Assembly: GCA_017416485.1 (NCBI GenBank)
Contig: JAFQCH010000010.1
Span: forward strand, 1-45,142
Direction of reading: 5' to 3'
DNA: 45,142 nt
Source: Clostridia bacterium
GTDB taxonomy: Bacteria; Bacillota; Clostridia; Oscillospirales; Acutalibacteraceae
Shown: in pieces, positions 1 to 8,012 of the stretch
Layout: every line of letters begins with the position of its first letter
Position numbering within the stretch: position 1 is the first letter of the stretch
Notes under the pieces: model-generated
Told to the model about the DNA's origin: nothing
The model's input: the letters and a program-made list of their open reading frames with translations, nothing else
Database searches by the model: none
Program-made: the position numbers and the translations under genes

Positions 1-56
1 GTGCAAATGACTTTGAATCAGCCTTCGTTTCTATAGTGAAGGAGGGTGCATTATGA
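1..56 (+). CDS. ABC transporter ATP-binding protein, C-terminal end (partial)
   Basis: Frame 3 is open from the window edge to a TGA at 54-56 and encodes ANDFESAFVSIVKEGAL, a typical last stretch of an ABC-2 type ATPase. The stop overlaps the ATG of the next gene in an ATGA arrangement, as expected for an ATPase-permease pair. Only 17 codons are visible, so the assignment rests mostly on the neighbouring permease. Confidence 0.6.
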   Translation, partial: ANDFESAFVSIVKEGAL

Positions 57-784
57 GAATGTTGACATTTGCAAAAAGGTGTACAAAGGAGATTCTGCGT
101 GACCCGATAAACCTTGCTTTCGGTCTCGGTTTTCCTTTGGTGTTACTATTACTTCTGAGTAGCTTGCAGAAAAATATCCCTGCAGAATTGTTTGATATTG
201 ACACACTTACGCCCGGCATTACGGTATTCGGTTTGTCATTTATGACACTTTTCTCTGCCACGCTGATTGCTAAGGACCGAGAAAGTGCTTTTTTGCAAAG
301 ATTATACGCAACACCACTTACAGGTTTTGATTTTATTCTTGGCTATATGCTACCTCTTTTACCTCTTGCAATCAGTCAGACAATTATTTGCTATCTGTTT
401 GCAATTCCTCTGGGCTTGACGATCAGCATAAACATTATTTATGCTATAATAGGCATAATACCAATGGCTGTTTTAAATATTGCATTAGGGCTTTTATGTG
501 GTAGTATCTTTGGTGTTAAACAAGTCGGCGGTATTTGCGGTGCATTACTTACGAATCTCTCTGCATGGTTATCCGGAGTATGGTTTGATTTGAAGCTTGT
601 GGGTGGATTTTTTGAAAAAATTGCGAATGTGCTACCGTTTGTTCACGCAGCAGAAATGGAAAAAGCTTTATTCAGCGGAAACTTTGAGCTTGCCATAACT
701 CACGTTATGCCCATTATTCTGTACAGTGTATTTATAACTGCGATAGCTGTTCTCAGCTTTCTCAGACAAATGAAAAAACAATAA
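53..784 (+). CDS. ABC-2 type transporter permease
   Basis: A 243-aa integral membrane protein with about six hydrophobic segments, starting with a basic cytoplasmic stretch (MRMLTFAKRCTKEILRDP) that leads into the first membrane helix near residues 22-38. This layout is typical of ABC-2 permease subunits that export drugs, peptides or lipids with a separate ATPase. GAAGGAGGG lies seven bases before the ATG. It overlaps the end of the upstream ATPase and is followed 12 bases later by a LytTR regulator and then a DUF3021 protein. This cassette recurs in Firmicutes, where the regulator usually controls the transporter. The substrate cannot be read from the sequence. Confidence 0.85.
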   Translation: MRMLTFAKRCTKEILRDPINLAFGLGFPLVLLLLLSSLQKNIPAELFDIDTLTPGITVFGLSFMTLFSATLIAKDRESAFLQRLYATPLTGFDFILGYMLPLLPLAISQTIICYLFAIPLGLTISINIIYAIIGIIPMAVLNIALGLLCGSIFGVKQVGGICGALLTNLSAWLSGVWFDLKLVGGFFEKIANVLPFVHAAEMEKALFSGNFELAITHVMPIILYSVFITAIAVLSFLRQMKKQ

Positions 785-796
785 GGATTTGATGCG

Positions 797-1240
797 ATGA
801 AATACAAACTCATTATAGACAAAGATGCGGACGAAGAGATAATTGCAAAGGTTCACGCTCCCTCTTCTCTGACTGAGCAGATAGAAAATCTCGTCTGTAG
901 TTTTTCAGGTACTGAAAGCATTATGGGATACAATGATGATGAGATGAAAAAGCTCTTATTCTCTGAAATAGAGTGTATAACTGTAATTGATAAAAAGGTA
1001 ATTGCCATTGATATAAACGGCAACCGTTTTTCACTCAAAGAAAGACTGCGTGATTTAGAGAATATTCTGCCTTCTTATTTTATACGCATCAACAAATCTA
1101 CCCTTGCCAACGAACACCGCATTGAGCGATTTGATGCTGTGTTCAACGGCGGCGTGGATGCAGTATTCAGATGCGGTTATCGTGAGTATGTTTCAAGGCG
1201 TTGCTTTTCACAAATAAGAAGGAGGTACGAAGGAATATGA
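797..1240 (+). CDS. LytTR family DNA-binding transcriptional regulator
   Basis: A 147-aa protein with a short N-terminal part and a LytTR DNA-binding domain at about residues 50-145, recognisable from the IECITVIDKKVIAIDINGN strand region, the YFIRINKSTLAN motif and a basic C-terminus (SRRCFSQIRRRY). There is no receiver domain, so it is a stand-alone LytTR regulator rather than a classical response regulator. It sits between the ABC permease and a DUF3021 membrane protein whose start overlaps its stop (ATGA). In comparable loci the small membrane protein is thought to restrain the regulator and the transporter genes are the target. That role is inferred from family context. Confidence 0.88.
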   Translation: MKYKLIIDKDADEEIIAKVHAPSSLTEQIENLVCSFSGTESIMGYNDDEMKKLLFSEIECITVIDKKVIAIDINGNRFSLKERLRDLENILPSYFIRINKSTLANEHRIERFDAVFNGGVDAVFRCGYREYVSRRCFSQIRRRYEGI

Positions 1241-1695
1241 AAAGATTTATTACGGAATTTTTCCGCAGAGGTCTGATTGCTTGCGGTTTCGGTCCGATCG
1301 TTCTTGCTGTTTTATATCTGATTCTGCATTATAAGGGTCTGATAGATACATTAACTGTTAATCAGGTCTGTACAGGTATTTTTTCAATAACTGTACTTGC
1401 CTTTACAGCAGGCGGTATGAATGCTGTTTATCACATAGAACGCCTACCCTTGATGTCGGCAATTTTGATTCACGGTATTATCTTATATTTCAGCTATTTA
1501 GGTGCTTATCTGCTTAATGATTGGATTGAATGGGGTGCAACACCGATTTTGGTTTTCTCAGGTATTTTTGTTGTAGGCTATTTGGCAGTTTGGGCAATTA
1601 TTTATTGCGTAACTAAACGAAATACTAAAAAGCTTAATGAAATGCTGAAAGAAAAGCAGCAAAAGATAATAGACGATAAGAAACAGTTAGATTAA
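1237..1695 (+). CDS. DUF3021 family membrane protein
   Basis: A 152-aa protein with four hydrophobic segments after an amphipathic basic N-terminus (MKRFITEFFRRGLIACGFGP), followed by a charged C-terminal tail rich in Lys and Glu. This is the DUF3021 pattern, and these proteins are usually encoded directly after a LytTR regulator. The ATG at 1237 is chosen because it overlaps the regulator stop by four bases and has GGAGG six bases or so upstream; an earlier in-frame start at 1201 lies inside the regulator and has no ribosome site. It probably acts in the membrane as a modulator of the LytTR protein. Confidence 0.82.
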   Translation: MKRFITEFFRRGLIACGFGPIVLAVLYLILHYKGLIDTLTVNQVCTGIFSITVLAFTAGGMNAVYHIERLPLMSAILIHGIILYFSYLGAYLLNDWIEWGATPILVFSGIFVVGYLAVWAIIYCVTKRNTKKLNEMLKEKQQKIIDDKKQLD

Positions 1696-1759
1696 ATATT
1701 TTTACTTTAAATTTTTGTGATAAAAAATCCTTGTGATTACACGAGGATATGCATTCAGG

Positions 1760-1789
1760 TTGATTTATTTTAATGGTATGTGTTATAAT
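1760..1789 (+). promoter_or_regulatory. Candidate sigma-A promoter for the CDP-alcohol phosphatidyltransferase gene
   Basis: TTGATT at 1760-1765 and TATAAT at 1784-1789 are separated by 18 bases, 32 bases before the next start codon. An imperfect hairpin (about 1729-1748) just upstream may end the preceding transcript. Confidence 0.5.
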
Positions 1790-1821
1790 TGTTTCGACAA
1801 ATAAAAATTGTAGGTGAACAA

Positions 1822-2328
1822 ATGACAAAACATATAGCAAATATAATTACCGGTTGCCGTATTATCGGCAGTATTCTGTTACTGTTCTTTCCTACTTTTT
1901 CCTTAGCTTTTTATATCACATATCTCATGTGCGGTTTTAGTGATATGATAGACGGTACCATTGCCAGAAAAACAAACAGTATCAGCAAATTCGGAAGCCG
2001 ACTGGACACTGTTGCCGACCTTATTTTTGTAGTGGTATCCTTGTTTAAGTTGGTGCCGGCAATTCATATTCCGGTATGGTTGTGGATATGGGGCGGTGTG
2101 ATTGCGGCTATTAAAATCAGCAATATCATATGGGGATATGTTGCTGAAAAACAGTTTGTATCCCTGCATACGGTTATGAATAAAATAACGGGATTACTGC
2201 TGTTCCTGTTGCCTTTGACAGTATCCTTCGTGGAATTAAAACACACTGCCATAGTTGTGTGTTTTCTTGCAACACTTTCTGCAATTCAAGAAGGATACTA
2301 TATTAGAAAAGGACGAGAATTTGTTTAG
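1822..2328 (+). CDS. CDP-alcohol phosphatidyltransferase family protein
   Basis: A 168-aa membrane enzyme carrying the complete family signature D-x2-DG-x2-AR-x8-G-x3-D-x3-D (DMIDGTIARKT ... GSRLDTVAD, residues about 42-65), whose aspartates bind the metal ions and CDP-diacylglycerol. These enzymes transfer a phosphatidyl group to an alcohol acceptor in phospholipid synthesis. The remaining sequence forms several hydrophobic helices. The ATG at 1822 is taken because homologues start close to the first helix and a weak TAGGTG site precedes it; an earlier start at 1789 lies within the -10 region. The acceptor alcohol cannot be identified. It lies in AT-rich cargo DNA, so it may be a mobile duplicate and not the housekeeping copy. 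Confidence 0.85.
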   Translation: MTKHIANIITGCRIIGSILLLFFPTFSLAFYITYLMCGFSDMIDGTIARKTNSISKFGSRLDTVADLIFVVVSLFKLVPAIHIPVWLWIWGGVIAAIKISNIIWGYVAEKQFVSLHTVMNKITGLLLFLLPLTVSFVELKHTAIVVCFLATLSAIQEGYYIRKGREFV

Positions 2329-2366
2329 TTTTTAGAGCGACAAATAAGAATTTGCAGAGGTGCTTT

Positions 2367-3008
2367 ATGAGAAAAGAAATTGATATAAACACTTGGGATA
2401 GAAAAGAACATTTTGAATTTTATTCTGATATTGCAACACCTCATTATTGCGTTGCATTCAATGTTGATATAACAAAGCTTCTTGAGTTTACAAGAGAGAA
2501 CAAAATATCTTTCTATTACTCGCTTATATATCTTTGTACACGGTCGATTAATGAAATTGATGAGTTTTTACTTGAAACTGAGGATAACAAGGTTTATAAG
2601 ATTGACCGCCGTGTGCCTTGCTTTACGGATTTGAAAAAAGGTGCAACAAGCTTTCATATGGTGTCACTTCCTTGTGATGGTAATATTATAGAATTTGCAA
2701 CTAACGCCCGTAAGGAAAGTGAAAACAATCCTTTGTCAGTGCATTCTCTTGGTGGCTTGAGAGAGTCGCAGATTGTATTTTCCTGTATTCCTTGGGCGGA
2801 TATTACAATGTGCTCAAACGAGCGTGATTACACAGACCCGAAACTCAAAGACGATACTGCACCCATTCTCGTTTGGGGAAAATACACCGAGCAAAACGGG
2901 AAATATATCATCAATATGACTCTTGATGTGAACCACCGTTTTATTGACGGATATTTTGTCGGTCGGTTCGTTCAGAAGCTTGAAGAAAAAATTGCAGAGC
3001 TTAAGTGA
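2367..3008 (+). CDS. CatA-like acetyltransferase (chloramphenicol acetyltransferase family)
   Basis: A 213-aa protein matching the type A chloramphenicol acetyltransferase fold: N-terminal INTWDRKEHFEFY (the family has a W-x-R-K-E/H-x-F motif here) and a C-terminal NHRFIDGYFVGRF that corresponds to the HHxxxDG active site. The second histidine, the catalytic base, and the structural aspartate are kept; the first histidine is Asn. Length equals that of classical CAT enzymes. Many such divergent members in Firmicutes have no proven resistance function, so acetylation of chloramphenicol is possible but unproven. GCAGAGGTG precedes the ATG and a T-rich hairpin follows the stop. Confidence 0.82.
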   Translation: MRKEIDINTWDRKEHFEFYSDIATPHYCVAFNVDITKLLEFTRENKISFYYSLIYLCTRSINEIDEFLLETEDNKVYKIDRRVPCFTDLKKGATSFHMVSLPCDGNIIEFATNARKESENNPLSVHSLGGLRESQIVFSCIPWADITMCSNERDYTDPKLKDDTAPILVWGKYTEQNGKYIINMTLDVNHRFIDGYFVGRFVQKLEEKIAELK

Positions 3009-3038
3009 TGTGACAAACTTGAATTTGTGTGATAGAAG

Positions 3039-3061
3039 AACAAGTTTGCTTGTTTTTTTTG
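3039..3061 (+). terminator. Rho-independent terminator after the CAT-like gene
   Basis: AACAAG-TTTG-CTTGTT stem followed by a run of T, 30 bases after the stop codon. Confidence 0.7.
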
Positions 3062-3497
3062 TTTCTACAAATTCCAATTTGTTGAACTGAATATTTCCGC
3101 TGCTCTCACTTTGTGAGGGCAGTTTCTTTTTGTCAAAACCGCTGCATAATGAAAAATAATAAAAAAATAGTGTAATATTAGTGGACTTTCATTCCTTTGG
3201 AAAATATTTATTTTTTCAAGAAACCCGTTTTTGAGTAAAAATCGCACCTTGTACTACGGGCAGAATGCACCGATTTTTAATGGAAATTTTGCTGACGAGG
3301 TACTGTTCGTTTTGCCAATTTCTATCGTCTGATTATTATACGAGCCGAAGAAGAAAAGCGTTGTGTTCATCAGCTTTTCGCATTCAGCGAACCGCCTTAT
3401 ATACTTAAAGTTATTGCTAACTTAATTAAAGAATATTTTTCTTCTCGGTCGGTATATAGCTCAGTCTTACTCTGCTCAGTCTTATTACTTGCGACTT
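3062..3497. other. Non-coding stretch with a second hairpin and decayed element sequence
   Basis: No convincing gene is seen. CTGCTCTCAC-TTT-GTGAGGGCAG (3100-3122), followed by TTTCTTTTT, looks like another plus-strand terminator. Towards the right end (about 3429-3497), minus-strand sequence reads on in frame past the RepA stop for roughly 20 more codons, suggesting that RepA was once longer. Confidence 0.5.
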
Positions 3498-3830
3498 TTA
3501 CGGTGGCTCAGTGCTTATTTTCGACACAGTTAAAACATACAGCTTTGCAGGCTTGCCTTTGCCCTGATATTTACGGCGGAGCAGATTATGTTTTTCAAGC
3601 TCACGCTGTAATCTTGTGGCTTTGTCATGACCACAACCAAGCGTTTCACATGTTTCGGCAATGGTATAAAAGATAAAGACCTCTCCGTTTTTATCGCACC
3701 AACCGTTTATTGCAGATAACTGCATCCTGTCGAGCATTAAGCCGTAAAGCAGCTTTGCTGCAGCAGATAAGCCTTTGTATTCATCCGTAAACAACACCTT
3801 CGGCATTTTGAAAAAGGTTTCATTATCCAC
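3498..3830 (-). CDS. Replication initiator protein A, N-terminal domain only (truncated)
   Basis: A 110-aa product with the RepA N-terminal signature of Firmicute plasmids and integrative elements: FFKMPKVLFTDEYKGLSAAA, AKLLYGLMLDRM, then DKNGEVFIFYTI and a winged-helix-like segment (ETLGCGHDKATRLQRELEKH). Full-length family members are typically well over 200 aa. Here a TAA follows STEPP, and the frame continues beyond it for about 20 codons, so the C-terminal part has been lost. The start overlaps the upstream small gene by eight bases. It probably served replication of the excised element. Confidence 0.7.
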   Translation of the reverse strand: MDNETFFKMPKVLFTDEYKGLSAAAKLLYGLMLDRMQLSAINGWCDKNGEVFIFYTIAETCETLGCGHDKATRLQRELEKHNLLRRKYQGKGKPAKLYVLTVSKISTEPP

Positions 3831-4008
3831 TATTTTTCACGCTCCATTTTGATACATAGTTGCAGGATATAACCACAGCTCTGAAACTCTGCTTGCAGTT
3901 GTTAACACATTTTCTGCAAAGCTCGTTATAACATATTCTGTTTCGTTCATTCAGGAACAGGCTCCATTCAGATCTTCTACTTTTTGACATTCTCGGAATA
4001 ACTTTCAC
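3823..4008 (-). CDS. Small conserved mobile-element protein upstream of RepA
   Basis: A 61-aa basic protein with the core EWSLFLNERNRICYNELCRK followed by CVNNCKQSF and VVISCN. The cysteine pattern and the position just before repA recall small proteins carried by integrative elements of gut Firmicutes. Cysteine pairs suggest metal binding, which is not proven. The GTG at 4008 has GGAG only one base away, so the internal ATG of MSKSRRSEW (about 3990) is a competing start. Function unknown. Confidence 0.55.
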   Translation of the reverse strand: MKVIPRMSKSRRSEWSLFLNERNRICYNELCRKCVNNCKQSFRAVVISCNYVSKWSVKNSG

Positions 4009-4211
4009 ACTCCTTTTTACTGTAGCTTTTCGGGTTGATTTTTAATGATTTTTTCGTCTGTAATGAGTTTGATTTTGTTGGTAGGGTAATTTCATTAACC
4101 ACATATCAAAAGCCTCTTTTTGCCGTTTCACCCGAAATGGTTCCTGCCCCGGAATCTCACCGCAACGTTGCCTCGCTCGTATCATCGCAAAGTCATATCA
4201 CTTTCGGACGG
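4009..4211. other. Intergenic region of the mobile element, possible oriT area
   Basis: No supported gene. It separates two minus-strand genes and lies close to the relaxase, which makes it a plausible place for an origin of transfer, but no nic-site consensus is recognised. The sequence near 4190-4240 (CGGACGGTCATTCAGTTGTC) is the junction where the small gene at 4212 ends. Confidence 0.25.
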
Positions 4212-4376
4212 TCATTCAGTTGTCAAGGTACACGAGAGAAAAACATCCCTCAACAGCTCATCAACATCTTCCGTGGGTAAATTCTCTGCCAAAAGCATAT
4301 TGCGAAACTCATTCATACCGTTGATAAGCAAATTACATTCAAAATCCGTAAATTTAATTTTTGTTTTTCTACTCAT
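4212..4376 (-). CDS. Small mobile-element protein of unknown function
   Basis: A 54-aa acidic, mostly helical protein beginning MSRKTKIKFTDFECNLLING and containing NEFRNMLLAENLPTEDVDEL. A perfect AGGAGG stands eight bases before the ATG, which supports translation and fixes the start at 4376. The pattern resembles short proteins that accompany relaxase and recombinase genes in integrative elements. The last residues (CTLTTE) run into unrelated-looking DNA and may not be original. No function is proposed. Confidence 0.5.
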   Translation of the reverse strand: MSRKTKIKFTDFECNLLINGMNEFRNMLLAENLPTEDVDELLRDVFLSCTLTTE

Positions 4377-4394
4377 AAAATAACCTCCTGTTTT

Positions 4395-4481
4395 GTAACC
4401 GATAAAGAAATCAGAAATGCAATTAAAGAATTGCGTGATTGTGAAAAGCAATTGCTTGAAAATTTTGATACAGGAAGGTGA
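4395..4481 (+). pseudogene. Possible C-terminal remnant of a small gene ahead of the relaxase
   Basis: An open stretch ends TGA-TAA seven bases before the relaxase start and would encode EIRNAIKELRDCEKQLLENF plus a short tail. The charged helical composition and position fit the end of a mobilisation accessory gene, but no start codon or ribosome site belongs to it and it overlaps the 5' region of the opposite gene. Confidence 0.25.
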
Positions 4482-4487
4482 TAAAAT

Positions 4488-5807
4488 ATAGCAATAACAA
4501 AAATTAAAAAGTTAAAAACGGGACTTTCAAAGCTGATTGATTATGCAATGAATCCATCAAAAACTACTGCCGATAAAATTTTTAATGACGGTATGAAAAA
4601 TGAAGAAGTGGTTTTTGTAAGAGGGATAAACTGCACACCCGAGTTTGCAAAAGCACAGATGCAGGAAACAAAAGATATGTTTAATAAAAATTCAGGTAAC
4701 GTCGGTTATCACATTATTCAATCCTTTGATGATAACGAAGGTACGAATGAACAGGTTTTTGAAATCGGTTGCAAACTTGCTGAAGAATTATTCGGTGATA
4801 AATTTGAAGTGATTGTTGCACTTCATAAAAATACAGATAATCTTCATTGTCATATTGTTGTGAACAGTGTTTCATTTGTTGACGGTAAAAAGTTTAATGA
4901 TAACAAAGCGTTCTTAAATAAAATGCGGAATGTGTCAGACAGACTGTGCAGAGAGCAGGGATTATCGGTTATAGAAAATCCGAAACCGTCAAAGCATCAA
5001 TGTTATCCTCAGTATATTGCAGAGCGTGACGGTGAGTATAACAAATTCACAACTCTCAAAAAAGATATAGATGAGTGTATTCTTCGTGCAGGTAGTGAGC
5101 GAGGTTTTCTTTATGAAATGCAAAAGCTCGGTTACAGATTTGATTTTTCTAAACCTCATATAACAGTTAATCATCCGTCATTCAAAAGACCTGTGTGGAT
5201 ATGTGACCTCGGTGATGAGTATTCTTTTGAAAGAATCAGCCAAAAGCTTTATGCCGATTGGAGACATTACAGAATTGATTTACCGCCGCAGGATGAGTGG
5301 AAAGATTATCTTTATGATTTCCCGAAAACTTACAGAGAGGTTTATGTTCATTTCGTTACAGTAGTTCAGACGGTGAAAATCCGACCTAAAGAAAACTACT
5401 ATATCGAAAAATATCTGCAGAGAGAAATCATAAAGCTTGACCGTCTGATTGAGCAGCAGAATCTTTTATGTCATAACGATATTGAAACTGATGAGCAGTT
5501 ACAGGCTTTCAAGCAAGAGTGTATAAACGAAATGGCAGAGGTAACCGAAGCCCGAAGAATCTGTCGCAACAAATTAAAATCTGCTGTCCGTAAGGGTGAC
5601 GAAAAAGAAATCGCAGAAATCAAAGATACCATTAGTCTATTTTCCGAAAGGTTGAAAGTTCTTCGTAAGGATATTAACACCTGCGAAAGAATTGAAAAAT
5701 CAGAGTCTGAGATAGAAAACAAGATAGACCAAATTCTTGAAATCGAACAGCAACAGAAAAATAAAACACAAAACAGAAACCGTGGTTATTCGCGGGATGA
5801 AAGATAA
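4488..5807 (+). CDS. Relaxase/mobilization nuclease (MobA/VirD2-like, MOBP type), apparent ATA start
   Basis: The protein would nick oriT and lead plasmid or element DNA into a recipient. Motif I is KLIDYAMNPSKT with the candidate nucleophile Tyr near residue 19; motif III is HKNTDNLHCHIVV with the His-Asp-His-His metal site. The C-terminal half is charged and coiled-coil rich. The first ATG in frame (4548) falls after the catalytic Tyr, so translation must start earlier. AGGAAGG at 4472-4478 is nine bases before an ATA codon at 4488, and a TAA stop at 4482 excludes starts further up. Homologues begin MA(V/I)TKI, matching ATA-GCA-ATA-ACA-AAA. Either ATA is used or the start codon is mutated. 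With this start it is 439 aa. Confidence 0.8.
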   Translation: MAITKIKKLKTGLSKLIDYAMNPSKTTADKIFNDGMKNEEVVFVRGINCTPEFAKAQMQETKDMFNKNSGNVGYHIIQSFDDNEGTNEQVFEIGCKLAEELFGDKFEVIVALHKNTDNLHCHIVVNSVSFVDGKKFNDNKAFLNKMRNVSDRLCREQGLSVIENPKPSKHQCYPQYIAERDGEYNKFTTLKKDIDECILRAGSERGFLYEMQKLGYRFDFSKPHITVNHPSFKRPVWICDLGDEYSFERISQKLYADWRHYRIDLPPQDEWKDYLYDFPKTYREVYVHFVTVVQTVKIRPKENYYIEKYLQREIIKLDRLIEQQNLLCHNDIETDEQLQAFKQECINEMAEVTEARRICRNKLKSAVRKGDEKEIAEIKDTISLFSERLKVLRKDINTCERIEKSESEIENKIDQILEIEQQQKNKTQNRNRGYSRDER

Positions 5808-5819
5808 GGAGGTATGTTA

Positions 5820-6086
5820 TTGAATATTTTTAAAAGAATAAAAGACTTTATTATATCTCTGTTGAATGATACTCATGGAGAGGTTGTAAGTGCTGATGAC
5901 AGTGTTTATGTTATCAACGGTGTTCGTTATATTGTTTCTACAAAGCACAGTGAAACAGAATCAATGACTTTCATTGATAAGATTAAAAGATATTTAGGTA
6001 GCGATTTCGCACATTTGACTACTGCCGAAGATATAAATACAATTAACACAGAATGTGTATGCATGACTGCCGGAAAGGAGGACTAA
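5820..6086 (+). CDS. TnpW-like small transposon protein
   Basis: An 88-aa protein whose middle part (INGVRYIVSTKHSETESMTF, then DKIKRYL) resembles TnpW-family proteins found next to TnpX-type serine recombinases. AAGGAGG at 5806-5812 is one base from an ATG at 5814 but seven bases from an in-frame TTG at 5820, so TTG is the likelier start. The stop overlaps the recombinase ATG (TAATG), indicating translational coupling. Its role in transposition is not established. Confidence 0.55.
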   Translation: MNIFKRIKDFIISLLNDTHGEVVSADDSVYVINGVRYIVSTKHSETESMTFIDKIKRYLGSDFAHLTTAEDINTINTECVCMTAGKED

Positions 6087-7765
6087 TGCAGTCAAATTAC
6101 TCAGGTATTACTGCTCTCTATTGCCGTCTCTCCCGTGATGACGGTAAAGATTGCGAGAGCAACTCAATAGAAAATCAGAAGCTGATGCTGGCACGTTTCG
6201 CAAAGGAAAAGGGCTTTGATAACACAAGGTTCTATGTAGATGACGGCTATACGGGTACAAACTTCAACCGTCCCGATTTCAAAAGGATGATGGAGGATGT
6301 TGAAGCAGGATATGTCAAAACAATCATTGTCAAGGATATGTCCCGATTCGGCAGAAACTATGTTGAGGTTGGTCTTTTTACCGAATCATATTTTCCCGAG
6401 CATGATATCCGCTTTATCGCTGTTACAGATTTGGTTGACAGCGCTGACGGTGAAAATGAAATAATCCCGTTCAAAAATGTTATGAACGAGATGTATGCAA
6501 GAGATATTTCAAACAAGGTGCGTTCTGCCAAAAGAATCAGAGGTAATATGGGTGAGCCACTTTCTCAGCCGCCATACGGATATATGAAGGACCCGCAGAA
6601 TCCTAAAAGATGGGTTATAGAGCCTGAAGCCGCCAAGGTTGTAAGAGAAATTTTCGTGCTTTATCTTGAAGGCTACGGTCTGGATAAAATCGCAAGACAT
6701 CTTCAGGACAAGGGTATTAAAAATTGCACATCCTATTGGCAGGAAAGAGGAATAGGCAGAGGCGGTAAAAAGGTACAGCCTAATCCATATAAATGGAAAA
6801 GCTCAACCATCCGTCAGATTCTTCTTCGTCAGGAATATTGCGGTGATGTTGTAAACTTCAAAACCTATTCCAAGAGCTTCAAGAATAAGAAAAGGCTTCA
6901 GAATCCCGAAGAAAACTGGAAGATTTTCAAGGATGTTCACGAGCCGATTATTGACCGCCACACCTATGAAGAGGTGCAAAAGCTTATAGGTTTTTGTAAA
7001 CGCCGTGAGCCGTTGGCTGAAAACGGAAGTAAAAGTATATTCTGTGATTTCCTCATCTGTGCTGAATGCGGGCATAAGCTGTGGTATCATGTAAATACCC
7101 GAAACAAAAATATTCACTATTTCAGTTGTTCTAATTATGTAAAGGACTATCGTGGCAGCTGTCAGCACAGGCATTATGTTAGGGCAGAAGCTATAGAGCA
7201 GATAGTTACAATGGAATTGCAAAAGCTTGCAGGTTATCTGAAGCATAATGAGGATGAGCTTGTCGAGTTGCTTACAATGAAAACCGAAGCTATCGTACAA
7301 AATGAAAAAAGGCGCATTAACCCCGAGCTTCAGAGATGCACCTCAAGGCAAAACACAGTAAATACTCTGTATGAAAAGCTTTATGAGGATAACGCTCTCG
7401 GCAAGGTAACTGATGAATGGTTCCTTCATATGTCACAAAAATACGGTATTGAAAGAGAAGAGCTGAAAGCCAAAATTCAAAAGCTGCACGAGGAGCTTGA
7501 TGAGCTTAATGATAAGAAAAGTGAAAGAGTTGCATTTGTTGAGGCAATAAGATGCTTTATACGAATGGAAACAATAACGGCACCGCTTCTTCACGAGCTC
7601 GTTGACCGCATTGAGGTTTATGAAACAGAGGGTACGGGTAAGAACAAAACGCAGAGAATTGTTATCTATTATCGTTTTGTAGGAAACATCGAAATACCGT
7701 CAGACGAAGAAAACCTCAAGTTGGATATGAGGCAGGGTATGGCTGTTGAATACCTTACAGCATAA
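6086..7765 (+). CDS. Large serine recombinase (TnpX-like site-specific recombinase)
   Basis: A 559-aa protein. The N-terminal resolvase domain shows YCRLSRDD with the nucleophilic serine near residue 14, plus KDMSRFGRNYVEVG. The recombinase domain follows (PPYGYMKDP, STIRQILLRQEYCGD), then a zinc ribbon (CAECGHKL ... CSN ... CQH, about residues 335-380) and a coiled coil before the end. These enzymes excise and insert mobilisable transposons such as Tn4451-type elements. The ATG at 6086 has AAAGGAGG upstream and overlaps the preceding stop. The gene is intact and lies at the right edge of the AT-rich region, about 0.1 kb from tRNA-Tyr, so the element end should lie between 7766 and the tRNA terminator. 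Confidence 0.93.
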   Translation: MQSNYSGITALYCRLSRDDGKDCESNSIENQKLMLARFAKEKGFDNTRFYVDDGYTGTNFNRPDFKRMMEDVEAGYVKTIIVKDMSRFGRNYVEVGLFTESYFPEHDIRFIAVTDLVDSADGENEIIPFKNVMNEMYARDISNKVRSAKRIRGNMGEPLSQPPYGYMKDPQNPKRWVIEPEAAKVVREIFVLYLEGYGLDKIARHLQDKGIKNCTSYWQERGIGRGGKKVQPNPYKWKSSTIRQILLRQEYCGDVVNFKTYSKSFKNKKRLQNPEENWKIFKDVHEPIIDRHTYEEVQKLIGFCKRREPLAENGSKSIFCDFLICAECGHKLWYHVNTRNKNIHYFSCSNYVKDYRGSCQHRHYVRAEAIEQIVTMELQKLAGYLKHNEDELVELLTMKTEAIVQNEKRRINPELQRCTSRQNTVNTLYEKLYEDNALGKVTDEWFLHMSQKYGIEREELKAKIQKLHEELDELNDKKSERVAFVEAIRCFIRMETITAPLLHELVDRIEVYETEGTGKNKTQRIVIYYRFVGNIEIPSDEENLKLDMRQGMAVEYLTA

Positions 7766-7792
7766 CAAAAAAGAGCAGGCTAAAACCTGCTC
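7766..7792 (-). terminator. Terminator facing the recombinase gene
   Basis: GAGCAGG-loop-CCTGCTC (7773-7792); read on the minus strand it is followed by six T. It would stop minus-strand transcription coming from the tRNA genes and may mark the element boundary. Confidence 0.6.
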
Positions 7793-7823
7793 GATACATA
7801 AATTAAATACTATGAAGAAGCAC

Positions 7824-7867
7824 AAAAAAATCGAGTGTTCATCACTTAAATCCGTAATGAACACTCG
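7824..7867 (-). terminator. Terminator of tRNA-Tyr
   Basis: Perfect 11-bp arms CGAGTGTTCAT / ATGAACACTCG (7832-7842 and 7857-7867) with seven T following on the minus strand, directly after the tRNA 3' end. Confidence 0.8.
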
Positions 7868-7870
7868 AAA

Positions 7871-7955
7871 TGGTGGGAGAAGGTGGATTCGAACCACCGA
7901 AGTCACTGACAACAGATTTACAGTCTGCCCCCTTTGGCCGCTCGGGAATTCTCCC
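7871..7955 (-). tRNA. tRNA-Tyr (GTA)
   Basis: The minus strand folds as a class II tRNA: acceptor GGGAGAA/TTCTCCC, D-arm CCCGAGCGGCCAAAGGG, anticodon arm CAGACTGTAAATCTG with GTA, a long variable arm, T-arm GGTGGTTCGAATCCACC and an encoded CCA. Confidence 0.95.
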
Positions 7956-7986
7956 ATATTAACATTTTTTTTGCTACACCCTGATT

Positions 7987-8012
7987 AAAAAAGGTGGAGC
8001 TGGTGGACGGAC
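7987..8012 (-). repeat. Direct repeat copy 1: duplicated 3' tail of tRNA-Thr
   Basis: These 26 bases are identical to 8138-8163 (six A followed by GGTGGAGCTGGTGGACGGAC), which cover the 3' acceptor strand and part of the T-arm of tRNA-Thr plus its T-rich terminator tail on the minus strand. The two copies are 151 bases apart. Confidence 0.9.
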
